From NCBI RefSeq assembly GCF_016722785.1, contig NZ_JAEQNE010000010.1:62001-126000 (forward strand): a stretch of 64,000 nt of DNA, in the 5' to 3' direction. The notes under the pieces were generated by a model. It was given only the letters and a program-made list of their open reading frames with translations, was not told where the DNA came from and searched no databases. This stretch comes from Ramlibacter monticola (GTDB lineage: Bacteria; Pseudomonadota; Gammaproteobacteria; Burkholderiales; Burkholderiaceae_C). This document shows positions 9,448-17,381 of this stretch, in pieces (the first letter of the stretch is position 1; each line of letters begins with the position of its first letter). Both the position numbers and the translations under genes were made by a program.

Positions 9448-9606
9448 TTCCTGCTCCGGCGGTGGCGCCGCTCCCTTTTTCATTGTTGTGTCGCAGCTTA
9501 TGCTGTAATCCCCCGGCATCAGGCTTGCCGCTAGATAAGTGGGTCGAGAGGCCTGACGGACGGTGAGGCTTAGCTGAGACATTTTTTCCAAGCGGGACAA
9601 GGCGGG

Positions 9607-10299
9607 TTGCACGGTCCGCACGGCGTGCATGGCGCCCCGGCGGGGGCCTCCTGGCTGCCCTGGCGGTCGCTGCTGCCGGCCCTGCTCGTCTCGCTCGTCG
9701 TCCATGTTCTGCTCCTGTTCGTCCTGCGCGTCCCGCGCGACGCGCACGCCTTGCGGCCGGTCCTGGTGGTGACGCTCACGACGGCGAGCGTCGAACGCCC
9801 TGCCGCCGCGCCCCAGCCTCTTCCCGCGCCGCCCGCGCTTCCCGTGCCGCAGCCCCCGGTTGAACCCCGGCCGCGCGCCGCGGTTCCCGCGCCCGCGGCT
9901 GCGCCCCCCGAGCCCGCGCCGCAGCCCGTCGAACAGGCCGCCGCGCGGCCCGACACGAGCTTCCATCCGCCCGAGGAACAGGCCCAGGGGCCGGTACCGC
10001 AGGGCGTCCCCGACGTGCGTGAGATCGCCCCGCAGCTGGTCGGCCGCCGCCTCCAGGTAAGCGTCTGGGTGGATCCGTCCGGTGCGGTGCAGCGGGCGGA
10101 AGTGACGCCCAACGAGCTCACCCCCGAACAGGTCTCGCTGCTCGAACAGGCGATCGCGCAGGTGCGCTTCACGCCCGCGCGGCCGCAGGACCGGCCGGCA
10201 GCGGCGGAACTGCGCACGCTGCTGTGTTTCGATGATGCCGGACAACTGGACGTCGCCTCCAGCCAGTGCTGGAAGCCGCAGCTTGTCGAGGGAAGATGA
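9607..10299 (+). CDS. TonB-like protein with proline-rich periplasmic linker
   Basis: 230 aa. Layout: short cytoplasmic N terminus, one membrane helix (about residues 22-41, LLPALLVSLVVHVLLLFVL), a long Pro/Ala linker (about 67-120) and a C-terminal domain resembling TonB (LQVSVWVDPSGAVQRAEVTPNELTP; VRFTPARPQDRPA). This is the topology of energy-transducing proteins that span the periplasm. No exbB or exbD is adjacent, and the neighbours are pilus genes, so a pilus or secretion role is as likely as siderophore uptake. The start is non-ATG: TTG at 9607 (AAGG nearby) or GTG at 9625. Divergent from pilE. Confidence 0.7.
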   Translation: MHGPHGVHGAPAGASWLPWRSLLPALLVSLVVHVLLLFVLRVPRDAHALRPVLVVTLTTASVERPAAAPQPLPAPPALPVPQPPVEPRPRAAVPAPAAAPPEPAPQPVEQAAARPDTSFHPPEEQAQGPVPQGVPDVREIAPQLVGRRLQVSVWVDPSGAVQRAEVTPNELTPEQVSLLEQAIAQVRFTPARPQDRPAAAELRTLLCFDDAGQLDVASSQCWKPQLVEGR

Positions 10300-10382
10300 C
10301 CCGCGTCCGTGGTCGCTGCGGCACCGGAACGTGATGCATTCCTTGCTGTCCCGGCGGGCCGTGCCGGCCTACCTTGCGGGGC

Positions 10383-10928
10383 ATGCGTTCGATCCAGTGC
10401 GGCGTCACCCTCGTGGAGTTGCTGGTCGCAGTGGCCCTCGTCGCCGCGGTGGCGGCGCTGGGCGCCCCGGCGCTGGCCGAGTACCAGCAGGGCGCCAGGC
10501 TCGCGGCGGCGACCGTCGAACTCGTGGCGGACCTGCAGCGGGCCCGCGCCGAAGCGCTCCAGCGCAACCGGCGGGTCACCCTGTGCAAGTCGCCCGACGG
10601 CCTCCAATGCACCACGCAGGGCGGCTGGGAGCAGGGCTGGATCGTGTTCCATGACGAGAACGGCAACCGGCTGGTGGACGAGGACGAGGAGGTGCTGGCG
10701 CGTCGCGCCGCACTGGAGGGCCAGCTGCGGGTGGTGGGCAACCAGCCGGTGGCCAGCTACGTCACCTACACGGCGGTGGGAGCGTCCAAGCTCGTGGGCG
10801 GGGGCTTCCAGGCTGGCACGGTGACGATCTGCCGCCGCTCGGAGGGGCCGGCTGCCGCGCGCCAGGTGATCCTGAACGCCATCGGGCGGCCGCGCGTGCA
10901 GAAGGCGACGGTGGCGAGCTGCCGCTGA
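10383..10928 (+). CDS. GspH/FimT-family pseudopilin
   Basis: 181-aa pseudopilin: MRSIQCG|VTLVELLVAVALVAAVAALGAPALAEYQ has the G|xxxxE prepilin signature, followed by the GspH-type pattern LVADLQRARAEALQRNRRVTLC and GWIVFHDENGNRLVDEDEE. The C-terminal part matches FimT-like proteins. It follows the TonB-like gene by 83 bp on the same strand and ends 3 bp from the convergent nrdR stop. The ATG at 10383 gives a normal short leader; a TTG at 10374 is also in frame. It is separated from and opposite to the main minor pilin operon, so it may be a paralogue of the fimT gene at 8414-9010. Confidence 0.8.
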   Translation: MRSIQCGVTLVELLVAVALVAAVAALGAPALAEYQQGARLAAATVELVADLQRARAEALQRNRRVTLCKSPDGLQCTTQGGWEQGWIVFHDENGNRLVDEDEEVLARRAALEGQLRVVGNQPVASYVTYTAVGASKLVGGGFQAGTVTICRRSEGPAAARQVILNAIGRPRVQKATVASCR

Positions 10929-10931
10929 ACG

Positions 10932-11381
10932 CTATTTGCGGATCTCGTCGACCACCGTCTTGAACTCGTCGACGTCCTCGAAGCTGCGGTAGACGCTGGC
11001 GAAGCGCACGTAGGCCACCTTGTCCAGCTTCTTCAGCTCGCGCATCACGAGTTCGCCCAGGCGCGAGCTGGGGACTTCGCGCACTCCCAGGTTCAGCAGC
11101 TTCTCCTCGATGCGCTCGACGGCGTGGTCGATCTGCTCGGTGCCTACCGGGCGCTTGCGCAGCGCCAGCTTGAAGGAGCCGAGCAGCTTGGCGCGCTCGA
11201 ATTCGATCCGGCGGCCGTCCTTCTTGACCACCGCGGGGAAGCTCACGTCCGGCCGCTCGTAGGTGGTGAAGCGCTTCTCGCAGTGCGCGCACTGGCGCCG
11301 CCGGCGGATGAAGCCGCCGTCCTCGGCCATGCGCGTCTCCACCACCTGGGTATCGCCATGGCCGCAGAACGGACACTTCAT
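10932..11381 (-). CDS. nrdR: Transcriptional repressor NrdR
   Basis: 149 aa, the usual size. Represses ribonucleotide reductase genes in response to ATP/dATP. The N-terminal zinc ribbon is visible as MKCPFC (Cys3, Cys6) and CAHC (Cys31, Cys34), followed by RFTTYER and the ATP-cone domain (VVKKDGRRIEFERAKLLGSFKLA; EIRK at the end). The ATG at 11381 is the conserved start. It lies downstream of glyA on the same strand, a common pairing in betaproteobacteria, separated by a short palindromic repeat. Confidence 0.95.
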   Translation of the reverse strand: MKCPFCGHGDTQVVETRMAEDGGFIRRRRQCAHCEKRFTTYERPDVSFPAVVKKDGRRIEFERAKLLGSFKLALRKRPVGTEQIDHAVERIEEKLLNLGVREVPSSRLGELVMRELKKLDKVAYVRFASVYRSFEDVDEFKTVVDEIRK

Positions 11382-11418
11382 GCCGAGCGCAGCGCCGGGC
11401 CGCCCCAAGCAAGCGAGA

Positions 11419-11465
11419 GCCCCCTCGGGGGGCAGGGAGGACACGTAGTGCCGACCGTGGGGGCT
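11419..11465 (-). repeat. G/C-rich palindromic intergenic repeat, copy 1
   Basis: Lies between glyA and nrdR. It carries GCCCCCTCGGGGGGCAGGG and, after a short variable stretch, CGACCGTGGGGG. A second copy of the same order and spacing occurs at 39293-39341, in the same orientation relative to the flanking genes. The palindrome can form a stable stem in the mRNA. Dispersed elements of this kind are common between genes in Comamonadaceae (established only in general terms). Confidence 0.65.
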
Positions 11466-11474
11466 GTCATTTCT

Positions 11475-12719
11475 TTACTTGTAGACCGGGAAGCGGCGGG
11501 TCAGCGCGTTGACCTTCGCGCGCACGCGCTCGATGTGGCCGGCGTCGCGCGGGTGCTCCAGCACGTCGGCCACCAGGTTGGCGGTGAGGCGCGCCTCCTC
11601 CTCCTTGAAGCCGCGGGTGGTCATGGCCGGCGTGCCGACGCGCACGCCGCTGGTGACCATCGGCTTCTCGGGATCGTTCGGGATCGCGTTCTTGTTGATC
11701 GTGATGTGGGCCTCGCCCAGCACCGCTTCCGCTTCCTTGCCGGTGATGCCCTTGGAGCGCAGGTCCACCAGCATCACGTGACTCTGGGTGCCGCCGCTGA
11801 CGATGCGCAGGCCGCGCTCGGCCAGCGTCTCGGCCATGACCTGCGCGTTGCGCACCACCTGCTGCTGGTAGGCCTTGAACTCCGGCGACTGGGCTTCCTT
11901 GAAGGCCACCGCCTTGGCGGCGATCACGTGCATCAGCGGGCCGCCCTGCAGGCCGGGGAAGATCGCGCTGTTGATCGCCTTCTCGTGCGCCGACTTCATC
12001 AGGATGAAGCCGCCGCGCGGGCCGCGCAGGCTCTTGTGGGTGGTGGAGGTCACCACGTCGGCGTGCGGCACCGGGTTGGGGTAGACGCCTGCGGCGATCA
12101 GGCCGGCGTAGTGGGCCATGTCCACCATGAAGATGGCGCCGACGTCCTTCGCCACCTTGGCGAAGCGCGCGAAGTCGATGTGCAGCGAGTAGGCCGAGGC
12201 GCCGGCGATGATCAGCTTCGGCTTGTGTTCGTGGGCCTTGCGCTCCATCGCGTCGTAGTCGATCGCTTCTTCCTTGTTCAGGCCGTAGCTCACCACGTTG
12301 AACCACTTGCCGCTCATGTTGAGGGGCATGCCGTGGGTGAGGTGGCCGCCTTCGGCCAGGCTCATGCCCATGATGGTGTCGCCGGGCTTCAGGAAGGCCA
12401 GGAACACGGCCTCGTTGGCCTGGGCGCCGGAGTGCGGCTGCACGTTGGCGGCGTCGGCGCCGAAGATCTGCTTGATGCGGTCGATCGCCAGCTGCTCGGC
12501 GATGTCGACGTTCTCGCAGCCGCCGTAATAGCGCTTGCCGGGGTAGCCCTCGGCGTACTTGTTCGTGAGCTGGGTGCCCTGGGCGGCCATGACGGCGGGC
12601 GAGGCGTAGTTCTCGCTCGCGATCAGCTCGATGTGCTCTTCCTGGCGGAGGTTCTCGGCCTGGATGGCGGCCCAGAGTTCGGGATCGGTCTGTTCGATGA
12701 GGATTCGGCGGTCGTACAT
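11475..12719 (-). CDS. glyA: Serine hydroxymethyltransferase
   Basis: 414 aa. A PLP enzyme converting serine and tetrahydrofolate to glycine and methylene-THF, the main one-carbon source. The start MYDRRILIEQTDPELWAAI is standard for the family. Visible landmarks are ELIASENYASP, NKYAEGYPGKRYYGG and the PLP lysine Lys229 in VVTSTTHKSLRGPRGG. Upstream (12720-12967) is a 248-bp leader with the hairpin GCGCCAC-GAA-GTGGCGC and a possible -10 TAAACT at 12943-12948, but no good -35. I do not recognise a riboswitch there. Confidence 0.97.
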   Translation of the reverse strand: MYDRRILIEQTDPELWAAIQAENLRQEEHIELIASENYASPAVMAAQGTQLTNKYAEGYPGKRYYGGCENVDIAEQLAIDRIKQIFGADAANVQPHSGAQANEAVFLAFLKPGDTIMGMSLAEGGHLTHGMPLNMSGKWFNVVSYGLNKEEAIDYDAMERKAHEHKPKLIIAGASAYSLHIDFARFAKVAKDVGAIFMVDMAHYAGLIAAGVYPNPVPHADVVTSTTHKSLRGPRGGFILMKSAHEKAINSAIFPGLQGGPLMHVIAAKAVAFKEAQSPEFKAYQQQVVRNAQVMAETLAERGLRIVSGGTQSHVMLVDLRSKGITGKEAEAVLGEAHITINKNAIPNDPEKPMVTSGVRVGTPAMTTRGFKEEEARLTANLVADVLEHPRDAGHIERVRAKVNALTRRFPVYK

Positions 12720-12967
12720 GAGCGGCAGTTCCGTGGACGAAAGGTCCCTGCGAATCAGGGCTGCCCAGGCGAACGGCTGAACACGGGGGCCGTGGAACGC
12801 CCGGCGCCACGAAGTGGCGCAGCGGCAAGTTCGGCGGAACCCGCGGTACGCTTCCCGGTGGTTTGGGGGGCGGGCCCCCGCTGGATCCACGTCAGCGCGC
12901 CCCGGAACGGGACGCGCCTATCGCCAGTCGCGCACGGGGCCGAGTTTACCCTAGCCCGTTGCGCGGA

Positions 12968-13789
12968 TCAGACCGCGGGCGTGTCGTCGCCCTGCACCGT
13001 CGGCGTTGCCGGCGGAATCGGCGCGATCGTGCGCAGCGGCGCCGCCGGCGGCAGGATCGGGACCGGGCGGCCCTGCGCCACCTGCTGCAGCCTAGCGTGT
13101 TCGGCCAGGACCTTGTCGGCATAGCCGCCGTCCTCGGCCAGCAGGGCGGCGCCCACGTAGAACTTGAGCCCCGCCGGCACCGAGCCGGCGCGGTGGATGC
13201 ACTCCTGCAGGACCTTGGCGCCCACCCGCAGGTTGGTCACGGGGTCGAAGGCTGCCAGCTTGCCGCCGAAGTTCTCGTACTTGTCGCTGTGGATGCCGGT
13301 CATCACCTGCATCAGGCCCTGCGCGCCCACCGGGCTCTGGGCGAAGGGGTTGAAGCCGGATTCCACCGCCATCACCGCCAGCAGCAGCGTCGGGTCGATC
13401 TTGTTGCGCTGGCCGATCTCGTAGGCCTCGGCGACCAGAGCGCTCAGGGGTTCGGGCGCGACCCGGTACTTCCGGCTGAGCCAGTAGGCCACCTGGGCCT
13501 GCTGCTTGGGCAGGTCCTTGGGGTTCAGGGCCGTAGCCCGGTCGATTGCATCGAGTTCGGGCACGAGGCCGAGCGACTCCACCTGGCGCGCATGCAGCCA
13601 GGACATGAGTTGGGATTCCCCGGCCTGACGGAGGTCGGGCCGGGCGAGCAGGGTCAAAACTGAAAACACCACCGCCAGCCCCACTACCGCGAAGCCGTTG
13701 TGCGTGATCTCGAAGAAGCCCTGGGCGACGTCGCCGCAGAAGGTCTGCAGCCCGCGGGCAATTCTTCCCAGTTTGCCTGACGCTGTCAT
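12968..13789 (-). CDS. Membrane-anchored lytic transglycosylase (SLT domain)
   Basis: 273 aa. Cleaves peptidoglycan between MurNAc and GlcNAc with anhydro product formation. One membrane helix at about residues 32-48 (GFAVVGLAVVFSVLTLL) should anchor it with the catalytic domain in the periplasm. The SLT core is clear: LLLAVMAVESGFNPFAQSPV with catalytic Glu143, then GAQGLMQVM and the L.VGAKVL pattern. The C terminus is a short Pro/Ala tail. Preceded by a long structured leader and a recognisable promoter. Specific Slt/MltE-type naming is not justified. Confidence 0.88.
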   Translation of the reverse strand: MTASGKLGRIARGLQTFCGDVAQGFFEITHNGFAVVGLAVVFSVLTLLARPDLRQAGESQLMSWLHARQVESLGLVPELDAIDRATALNPKDLPKQQAQVAYWLSRKYRVAPEPLSALVAEAYEIGQRNKIDPTLLLAVMAVESGFNPFAQSPVGAQGLMQVMTGIHSDKYENFGGKLAAFDPVTNLRVGAKVLQECIHRAGSVPAGLKFYVGAALLAEDGGYADKVLAEHARLQQVAQGRPVPILPPAAPLRTIAPIPPATPTVQGDDTPAV

Positions 13790-13975
13790 AGCACTTCCTT
13801 TCTACGCGCGGAGGCCGAAAGCAGTGCCGCTTCGCAAAGCGGCAGCCACCTTCGATCCCCTCGTTTGGATTGGTACGCCATCGGACCGGACGCCCTTCTT
13901 GAAGGAGGGCCTGTCCCGTCCGACTCGCCGGGTTCGGCAGCGGGTCTTCTGGATGTTCCCCTTCTTCGGGGAACG
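13790..13975 (-). promoter_or_regulatory. Structured 5' leader of the transglycosylase gene
   Basis: About 185 nt between the predicted transcription start and the ATG. On the transcript it opens with a perfect 7-bp hairpin GTTCCCC-GAAGAA-GGGGAAC (13955-13974). A central stem then pairs GTCGGAC with GTCCGAT around an inner GCCC/GGGC hairpin. Last is an 8-bp hairpin TGCCGCTT-TGCG-AAGCGGCA (13825-13844) just before the start region. There is no U tract, so it does not look like an ordinary attenuator. I do not recognise a known riboswitch class. Confidence 0.45.
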
Positions 13976-13981
13976 CGGCGG

Positions 13982-14011
13982 ATTCTAGGCAGGCGCTAAA
14001 TTCCTGGTCAA
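13982..14011 (-). promoter_or_regulatory. Sigma-70 promoter for the transglycosylase transcript
   Basis: Minus-strand -35 TTGACC (14006-14011) and -10 TAGAAT (13982-13987) with an 18-bp spacer, in an AT-rich pocket of an otherwise GC-rich region. Transcription would start about 7 nt on, right at the first leader hairpin. Confidence 0.6.
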
Positions 14012-14059
14012 GGATGTTTCAATGCCTCCTTATGCATATCAGTTTGTTAGACCGGGATA

Positions 14060-14616
14060 CTCTATGGCTCAGCAGGGGGAAAGTTCCGTAGGCCTTCGCC
14101 GCGGCAGCCCGTCGGCGACTCCCGACAGAGGGCGGCGTGCTAGCAAAAAAGGAGCGTCCGAAGAAAGCTGACAGTGCGGCGACCGCTTGTCGATCCGGCG
14201 TACCGGCGGGGCAGGATTGTCGGCCGCTAGGCGGACCGAACGTCGTTCTGGCAATCGACGTCGCCAAGCCCATTGAAAAGACGGATTTGCAATCCGGGCC
14301 GTCTCGGCCTAACTTGACGGTGCCCGAGCGATCGGGCACCAGCCGGTAGGGCCACGCTCTGTGGCAGCCCCGGCTTCCTCAAGGAAGCAATCTTTGCTTC
14401 CGGCGCAACGCGGACACCACGTTCGTGTTGCGAACCCAGACGGCAACGACATTGGGTCGGACCGTCCAGCCCGGCAGGCAGCTTCAGGCTCCTGGCCGGG
14501 CTTTCCATTTGGGCCTTCTCGACGGCTCCTTGCCCCCATTTGCACCTTCGCCGCGACGCGCCGGCGCGTTTCGCGGCGAGAATACGCACCTTGCCCCCGC
14601 CTGGGGGCTTTCCTTT
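14060..14616 (+). ncRNA. Candidate large structured RNA or long leader upstream of the DUF349 gene
   Basis: About 550 bp with no convincing ORF but nearly continuous stem-loops on the plus strand. Stems seen: GCCCGTCGG/CCGAC..GGGC at 14107-14133; GACGG/CCGTC enclosing GGATT-TGC-AATCC at 14280-14303; GGTGCCCGA-GCGA-TCGGGCACC (9 bp, GNRA-type loop) at 14319-14340; AGCCGG/CCGGCT enclosing GCCAC/GTGGC at 14341-14375; GGAAGCAA-TCT-TTGCTTCC at 14383-14401; AGCCCGG/CCGGGCT at 14468-14502; CGCCGCGA/TCGCGGCG at 14550-14578; then an intrinsic terminator. It does not fit rnpB, tmRNA, SRP RNA or 6S RNA landmarks. It could be an independent RNA or a 5' leader with an attenuator. No good plus-strand promoter was found. 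Boundaries are approximate. Confidence 0.45.
14593..14616 (+). terminator. Intrinsic terminator 18 bp before the DUF349 start
   Basis: GCCCCC-GCCT-GGGGGC stem followed by TTTCCTTT. It lies upstream of the gene, so it either ends the structured RNA before it or attenuates entry into the gene. Confidence 0.6.
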
Positions 14617-14633
14617 CGTTCGAATAAAGACTT

Positions 14634-17381
14634 GTGAGCAGCTTGAAGATCCACGACACGCAGGCGCTGGACGCGCTGACCGGTGGCGCCTTTTCCGCCC
14701 CGACCTCCGGTGAACGTGCCGCCCGCGTGCGCGAGTGGCTGGCGGGCGAGCCGAGCGCCGAGCAGATGCAGGAGGTGTTCCGCGAGCTGAGCGCGCGCGA
14801 CAAGGGCGCGGCGCGCCTGCTGCGCGAACGGCTCGACGAGATCAAGCGGGCCAAGGGGCAGGAGGCGATCGCCGCCGAATGGTCCGAGAAGGCCAGGCAC
14901 CTGCTCGCGCAGCCGCGGCTGAACATCGCCGACGCCCTGGCGTGGCAGCGCGACGCCGCCAAGGCGGGCGCCCCCCTCAGCCGCGAGCCGCTGGCGGGCG
15001 TGAAGACGCAGCTGGCCGAGCGCATCAAGGGCATCGAGGACCTGCAGAACCGCGTCCAGGTGCAGCGCGAGGCCGCGGTGCTGCTGGCGCAGCGCATCGA
15101 GGTGCTGTCCACCAAGTCGTGGAAGGACGCGCAGCTCGCCGTCGAAGCCCTGCGTGCCGACGTCCCCCAGTGGCAGGCGCAGGCCCAGGCGTTGCTGGAC
15201 GACGCCAACTGGGGCAGCGTGGACGCCAGGTTCCCGCCGCTGCTGGAAGCCTCGCGCTCGCAGCTGCAGGTGGTGTGGGACGCCTTCCAGACGGCGCTGG
15301 CGCAGGCCACCGCCGCCGCGGACGACGCCAACGCGCCGCTGCCGCCGGTGCCGGTGTGGGCCGACGAACTGCGCCAGGCGCGCGGCCTGCCGCCCGAGAG
15401 CGCGCCGCCCAAGCCGCCCAAGCCGAAGGTCGACCCGGAACTGAAGGCCAGGGCCAACCAGGCCGTGAGCGAGGCGCTCGCCCGGCTGGAACAGGAAGTC
15501 GCGCAGGGCCACGGCAAGGCCACGGCCGGCGCCGCCAACGCCCTGCGCAACGCCCTGAAGGAACACGGCAGGCTGGTGGACGACAAGCTGGAGTCGCAGG
15601 CCCATGCCGCGCTCGGCGCCGCCGGCGAGATGGAAGGCTGGCAGCGCTGGCGCGCCGACCAGCTGCGCCAGGAACTGGTCGCCAAGGCGGAGGCCCTGTT
15701 CGAGACGGTGCCCGCGGCCGCGCCGCCCGCGCCGGCGCCGGCCGACTCGGAAGCCGCCGCCATCGAGGAGGCCGAGGCCGAGTCGCCCGCCGCCACGCCG
15801 GTGCCGCCGGCCGTGGTGCGCAAGCCCCGCCTGGGCGGACGCAAGATGCAGGAGACCCTGCGCGGCCTGCGCGAGCAGTGGAAGCAGGTCGACCAGGGCG
15901 GCCCGCCGAACCACGCGCTGTGGAAGCGCTTCGACGAGGCCTGCAACGAGGCCTACAAGGTGGTGCAGGAATGGCTGGACAAGGTCAAGTCCGAAGCCGC
16001 CGAACACCGGGCCACGCGCCTGGCGCTGATCGAGGAGGTGAAGGCCTGGGCCGCCGCCCACGAGCAGTCGGAGAGCAGCGACTGGAAGGGCTTCAACCGC
16101 GCGATCCACCAGTTCTCCGAGCGCTGGCGCGAGGCGGGCCACCTGAGCGAGAAGGCCTTCGCCGAACTGCAGCCGCAGTGGAAGGAGGCGATCTCGCACG
16201 CCGCCGCCCCGCTGGAGCGGGCGCAGAAGGAAAGCGTCGAGCGCCGCAACGCCATGATCGAGGAGGCGCGGGTGCTGGGCGAGGCGCCCATGCTGCGCAT
16301 CGACGCCGTCAAGGCGCTGCAGCAGCGCTGGCAGGCCGAGGCCCAGACCGTGCCGCTGGACCGCAAGCAGGAACAGAAGCTGTGGGACGCGTTCCGCAAG
16401 CCGATCGACGAAGCCTTCAGCCGCAAGACCGCCGAACGCGAGAAGGCGAGCGCCGCCCTCAGCTCGCGCGACCGCGCGGTGCTGGAGGCGTCCAAGGCGG
16501 TGGAGGAAGCCACCGCCAGCGGCGATGCGCAGAAGATCCGCGTCGCGGTGGCGGCGCTGGAACAGGCGCTGCGCGGCGGCGAAGCGGCCGCGGCTCCCGC
16601 GCCGGCGGCTGCCGCCGCACCGGGCGAAGCGCCGGCAGGCGAAGCTCCGACGGCTGAAGCCACCGCGGCGGAACCGGCGGCCTCCGAAGGCGAGGCCGCT
16701 GCCGCCGCCCCCGCCAGGCCGGCGCCGAAGCCGGTCATCGCCATGCGCGGCGACGACCGGCCCGGCGCGCGCCGCCCCGAAGTGGCGGCCACCGCCACCC
16801 GGCCGGGCGGCCGCTTCGAGGCGCGTCGACCGGGCGGCCCCGGCGGCCGCGATGCGCGCGACGACCGCCGCGGCCCGCCGCGGGGCGACCGCGGGGACCG
16901 ATTCGAGCGCGAGGACCGCGGTCCGCGCCTGGGCGATGCCGCCTTCCGCGCCCAGCGCGAGGCGCAGGAGCACGCGCAGGCGGCCCTGCGCAAGCTGGCC
17001 GCGCAGGCGCACGGCGAGGCGCTCACGCAGCTGATGGCGGCCTGGGAGCAGCGCTCGGGCGAGCAGGTTCCGAGCCACCAGGAGCTGGGCAAGGTGGTGA
17101 GTCCGCAGGTGCGCCAGGGCTGGATCCAGGCCCTGGGCAAGGCCGCCGGCGGCGATGCGTCCGAGGCGCTGCTGCGCCTGGAGATCGCGGCCGACGTGCC
17201 GACGCCCGGCGAGCAGATCACCGCGCGCCGCGCGCTGCAGCTGCAGCTGCTGACGAAACGGCACGAGGCCGGCCCGCAGGAGACCTGGGGCACGGACGTG
17301 GCGAAGGTGCTGGGGACCGGCTTCGACGCTGGCGCGGCCCGCCGCCTGCAGGCCGCCCTGAAGGCGCTGCTGCGCCGCTAG
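14634..17381 (+). CDS. DUF349 domain-containing protein
   Basis: 915 aa, alpha-helical, function unknown. DUF349-type helical repeats lie at about residues 400-470 (LRGLREQWKQVDQGGPPNHA, LWKRFDEACNEAY), 480-545 (FSERWREAGHLSEKAF) and 555-620 (LQQRWQAEAQ, LWDAFRKPIDEAFSR). An Ala/Pro-rich linker (about 640-710) leads to an Arg/Gly/Asp-rich segment at about 720-765 (GGPGGRDARDDRRGPPRGDR) that resembles RGG-type nucleic-acid-binding stretches. A helical C terminus follows. The start is GTG at 14634 with no good Shine-Dalgarno, directly after a terminator hairpin. The gene ends convergently with mtfA, overlapping by 4 bp. Confidence 0.8.
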   Translation: MSSLKIHDTQALDALTGGAFSAPTSGERAARVREWLAGEPSAEQMQEVFRELSARDKGAARLLRERLDEIKRAKGQEAIAAEWSEKARHLLAQPRLNIADALAWQRDAAKAGAPLSREPLAGVKTQLAERIKGIEDLQNRVQVQREAAVLLAQRIEVLSTKSWKDAQLAVEALRADVPQWQAQAQALLDDANWGSVDARFPPLLEASRSQLQVVWDAFQTALAQATAAADDANAPLPPVPVWADELRQARGLPPESAPPKPPKPKVDPELKARANQAVSEALARLEQEVAQGHGKATAGAANALRNALKEHGRLVDDKLESQAHAALGAAGEMEGWQRWRADQLRQELVAKAEALFETVPAAAPPAPAPADSEAAAIEEAEAESPAATPVPPAVVRKPRLGGRKMQETLRGLREQWKQVDQGGPPNHALWKRFDEACNEAYKVVQEWLDKVKSEAAEHRATRLALIEEVKAWAAAHEQSESSDWKGFNRAIHQFSERWREAGHLSEKAFAELQPQWKEAISHAAAPLERAQKESVERRNAMIEEARVLGEAPMLRIDAVKALQQRWQAEAQTVPLDRKQEQKLWDAFRKPIDEAFSRKTAEREKASAALSSRDRAVLEASKAVEEATASGDAQKIRVAVAALEQALRGGEAAAAPAPAAAAAPGEAPAGEAPTAEATAAEPAASEGEAAAAAPARPAPKPVIAMRGDDRPGARRPEVAATATRPGGRFEARRPGGPGGRDARDDRRGPPRGDRGDRFEREDRGPRLGDAAFRAQREAQEHAQAALRKLAAQAHGEALTQLMAAWEQRSGEQVPSHQELGKVVSPQVRQGWIQALGKAAGGDASEALLRLEIAADVPTPGEQITARRALQLQLLTKRHEAGPQETWGTDVAKVLGTGFDAGAARRLQAALKALLRR

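Noticed and set aside
9448..9606. Sigma-54 promoter for the minor pilin operon
   Set aside because: No GG-N10-GC element with a reasonable TGGCAC or TTGC half in the minus-strand upstream sequence.
13790..13975. Known riboswitch (glycine, cobalamin, c-di-GMP, guanidine) upstream of the transglycosylase
   Set aside because: None of the core consensus strings could be matched by eye; only generic hairpins are supported.
14019..14339. 106-codon minus-strand frame in the intergenic region before DUF349
   Set aside because: No ribosome binding site, no recognisable motif, and it lies across the hairpin-rich segment; more likely non-coding.
14060..14616. Identification as RNase P RNA, tmRNA, SRP RNA or 6S RNA
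   Set aside because: The conserved sequence blocks I know for these (for example GAGGAAAGTCC and the ANDERFALAA-type tag) were not found.
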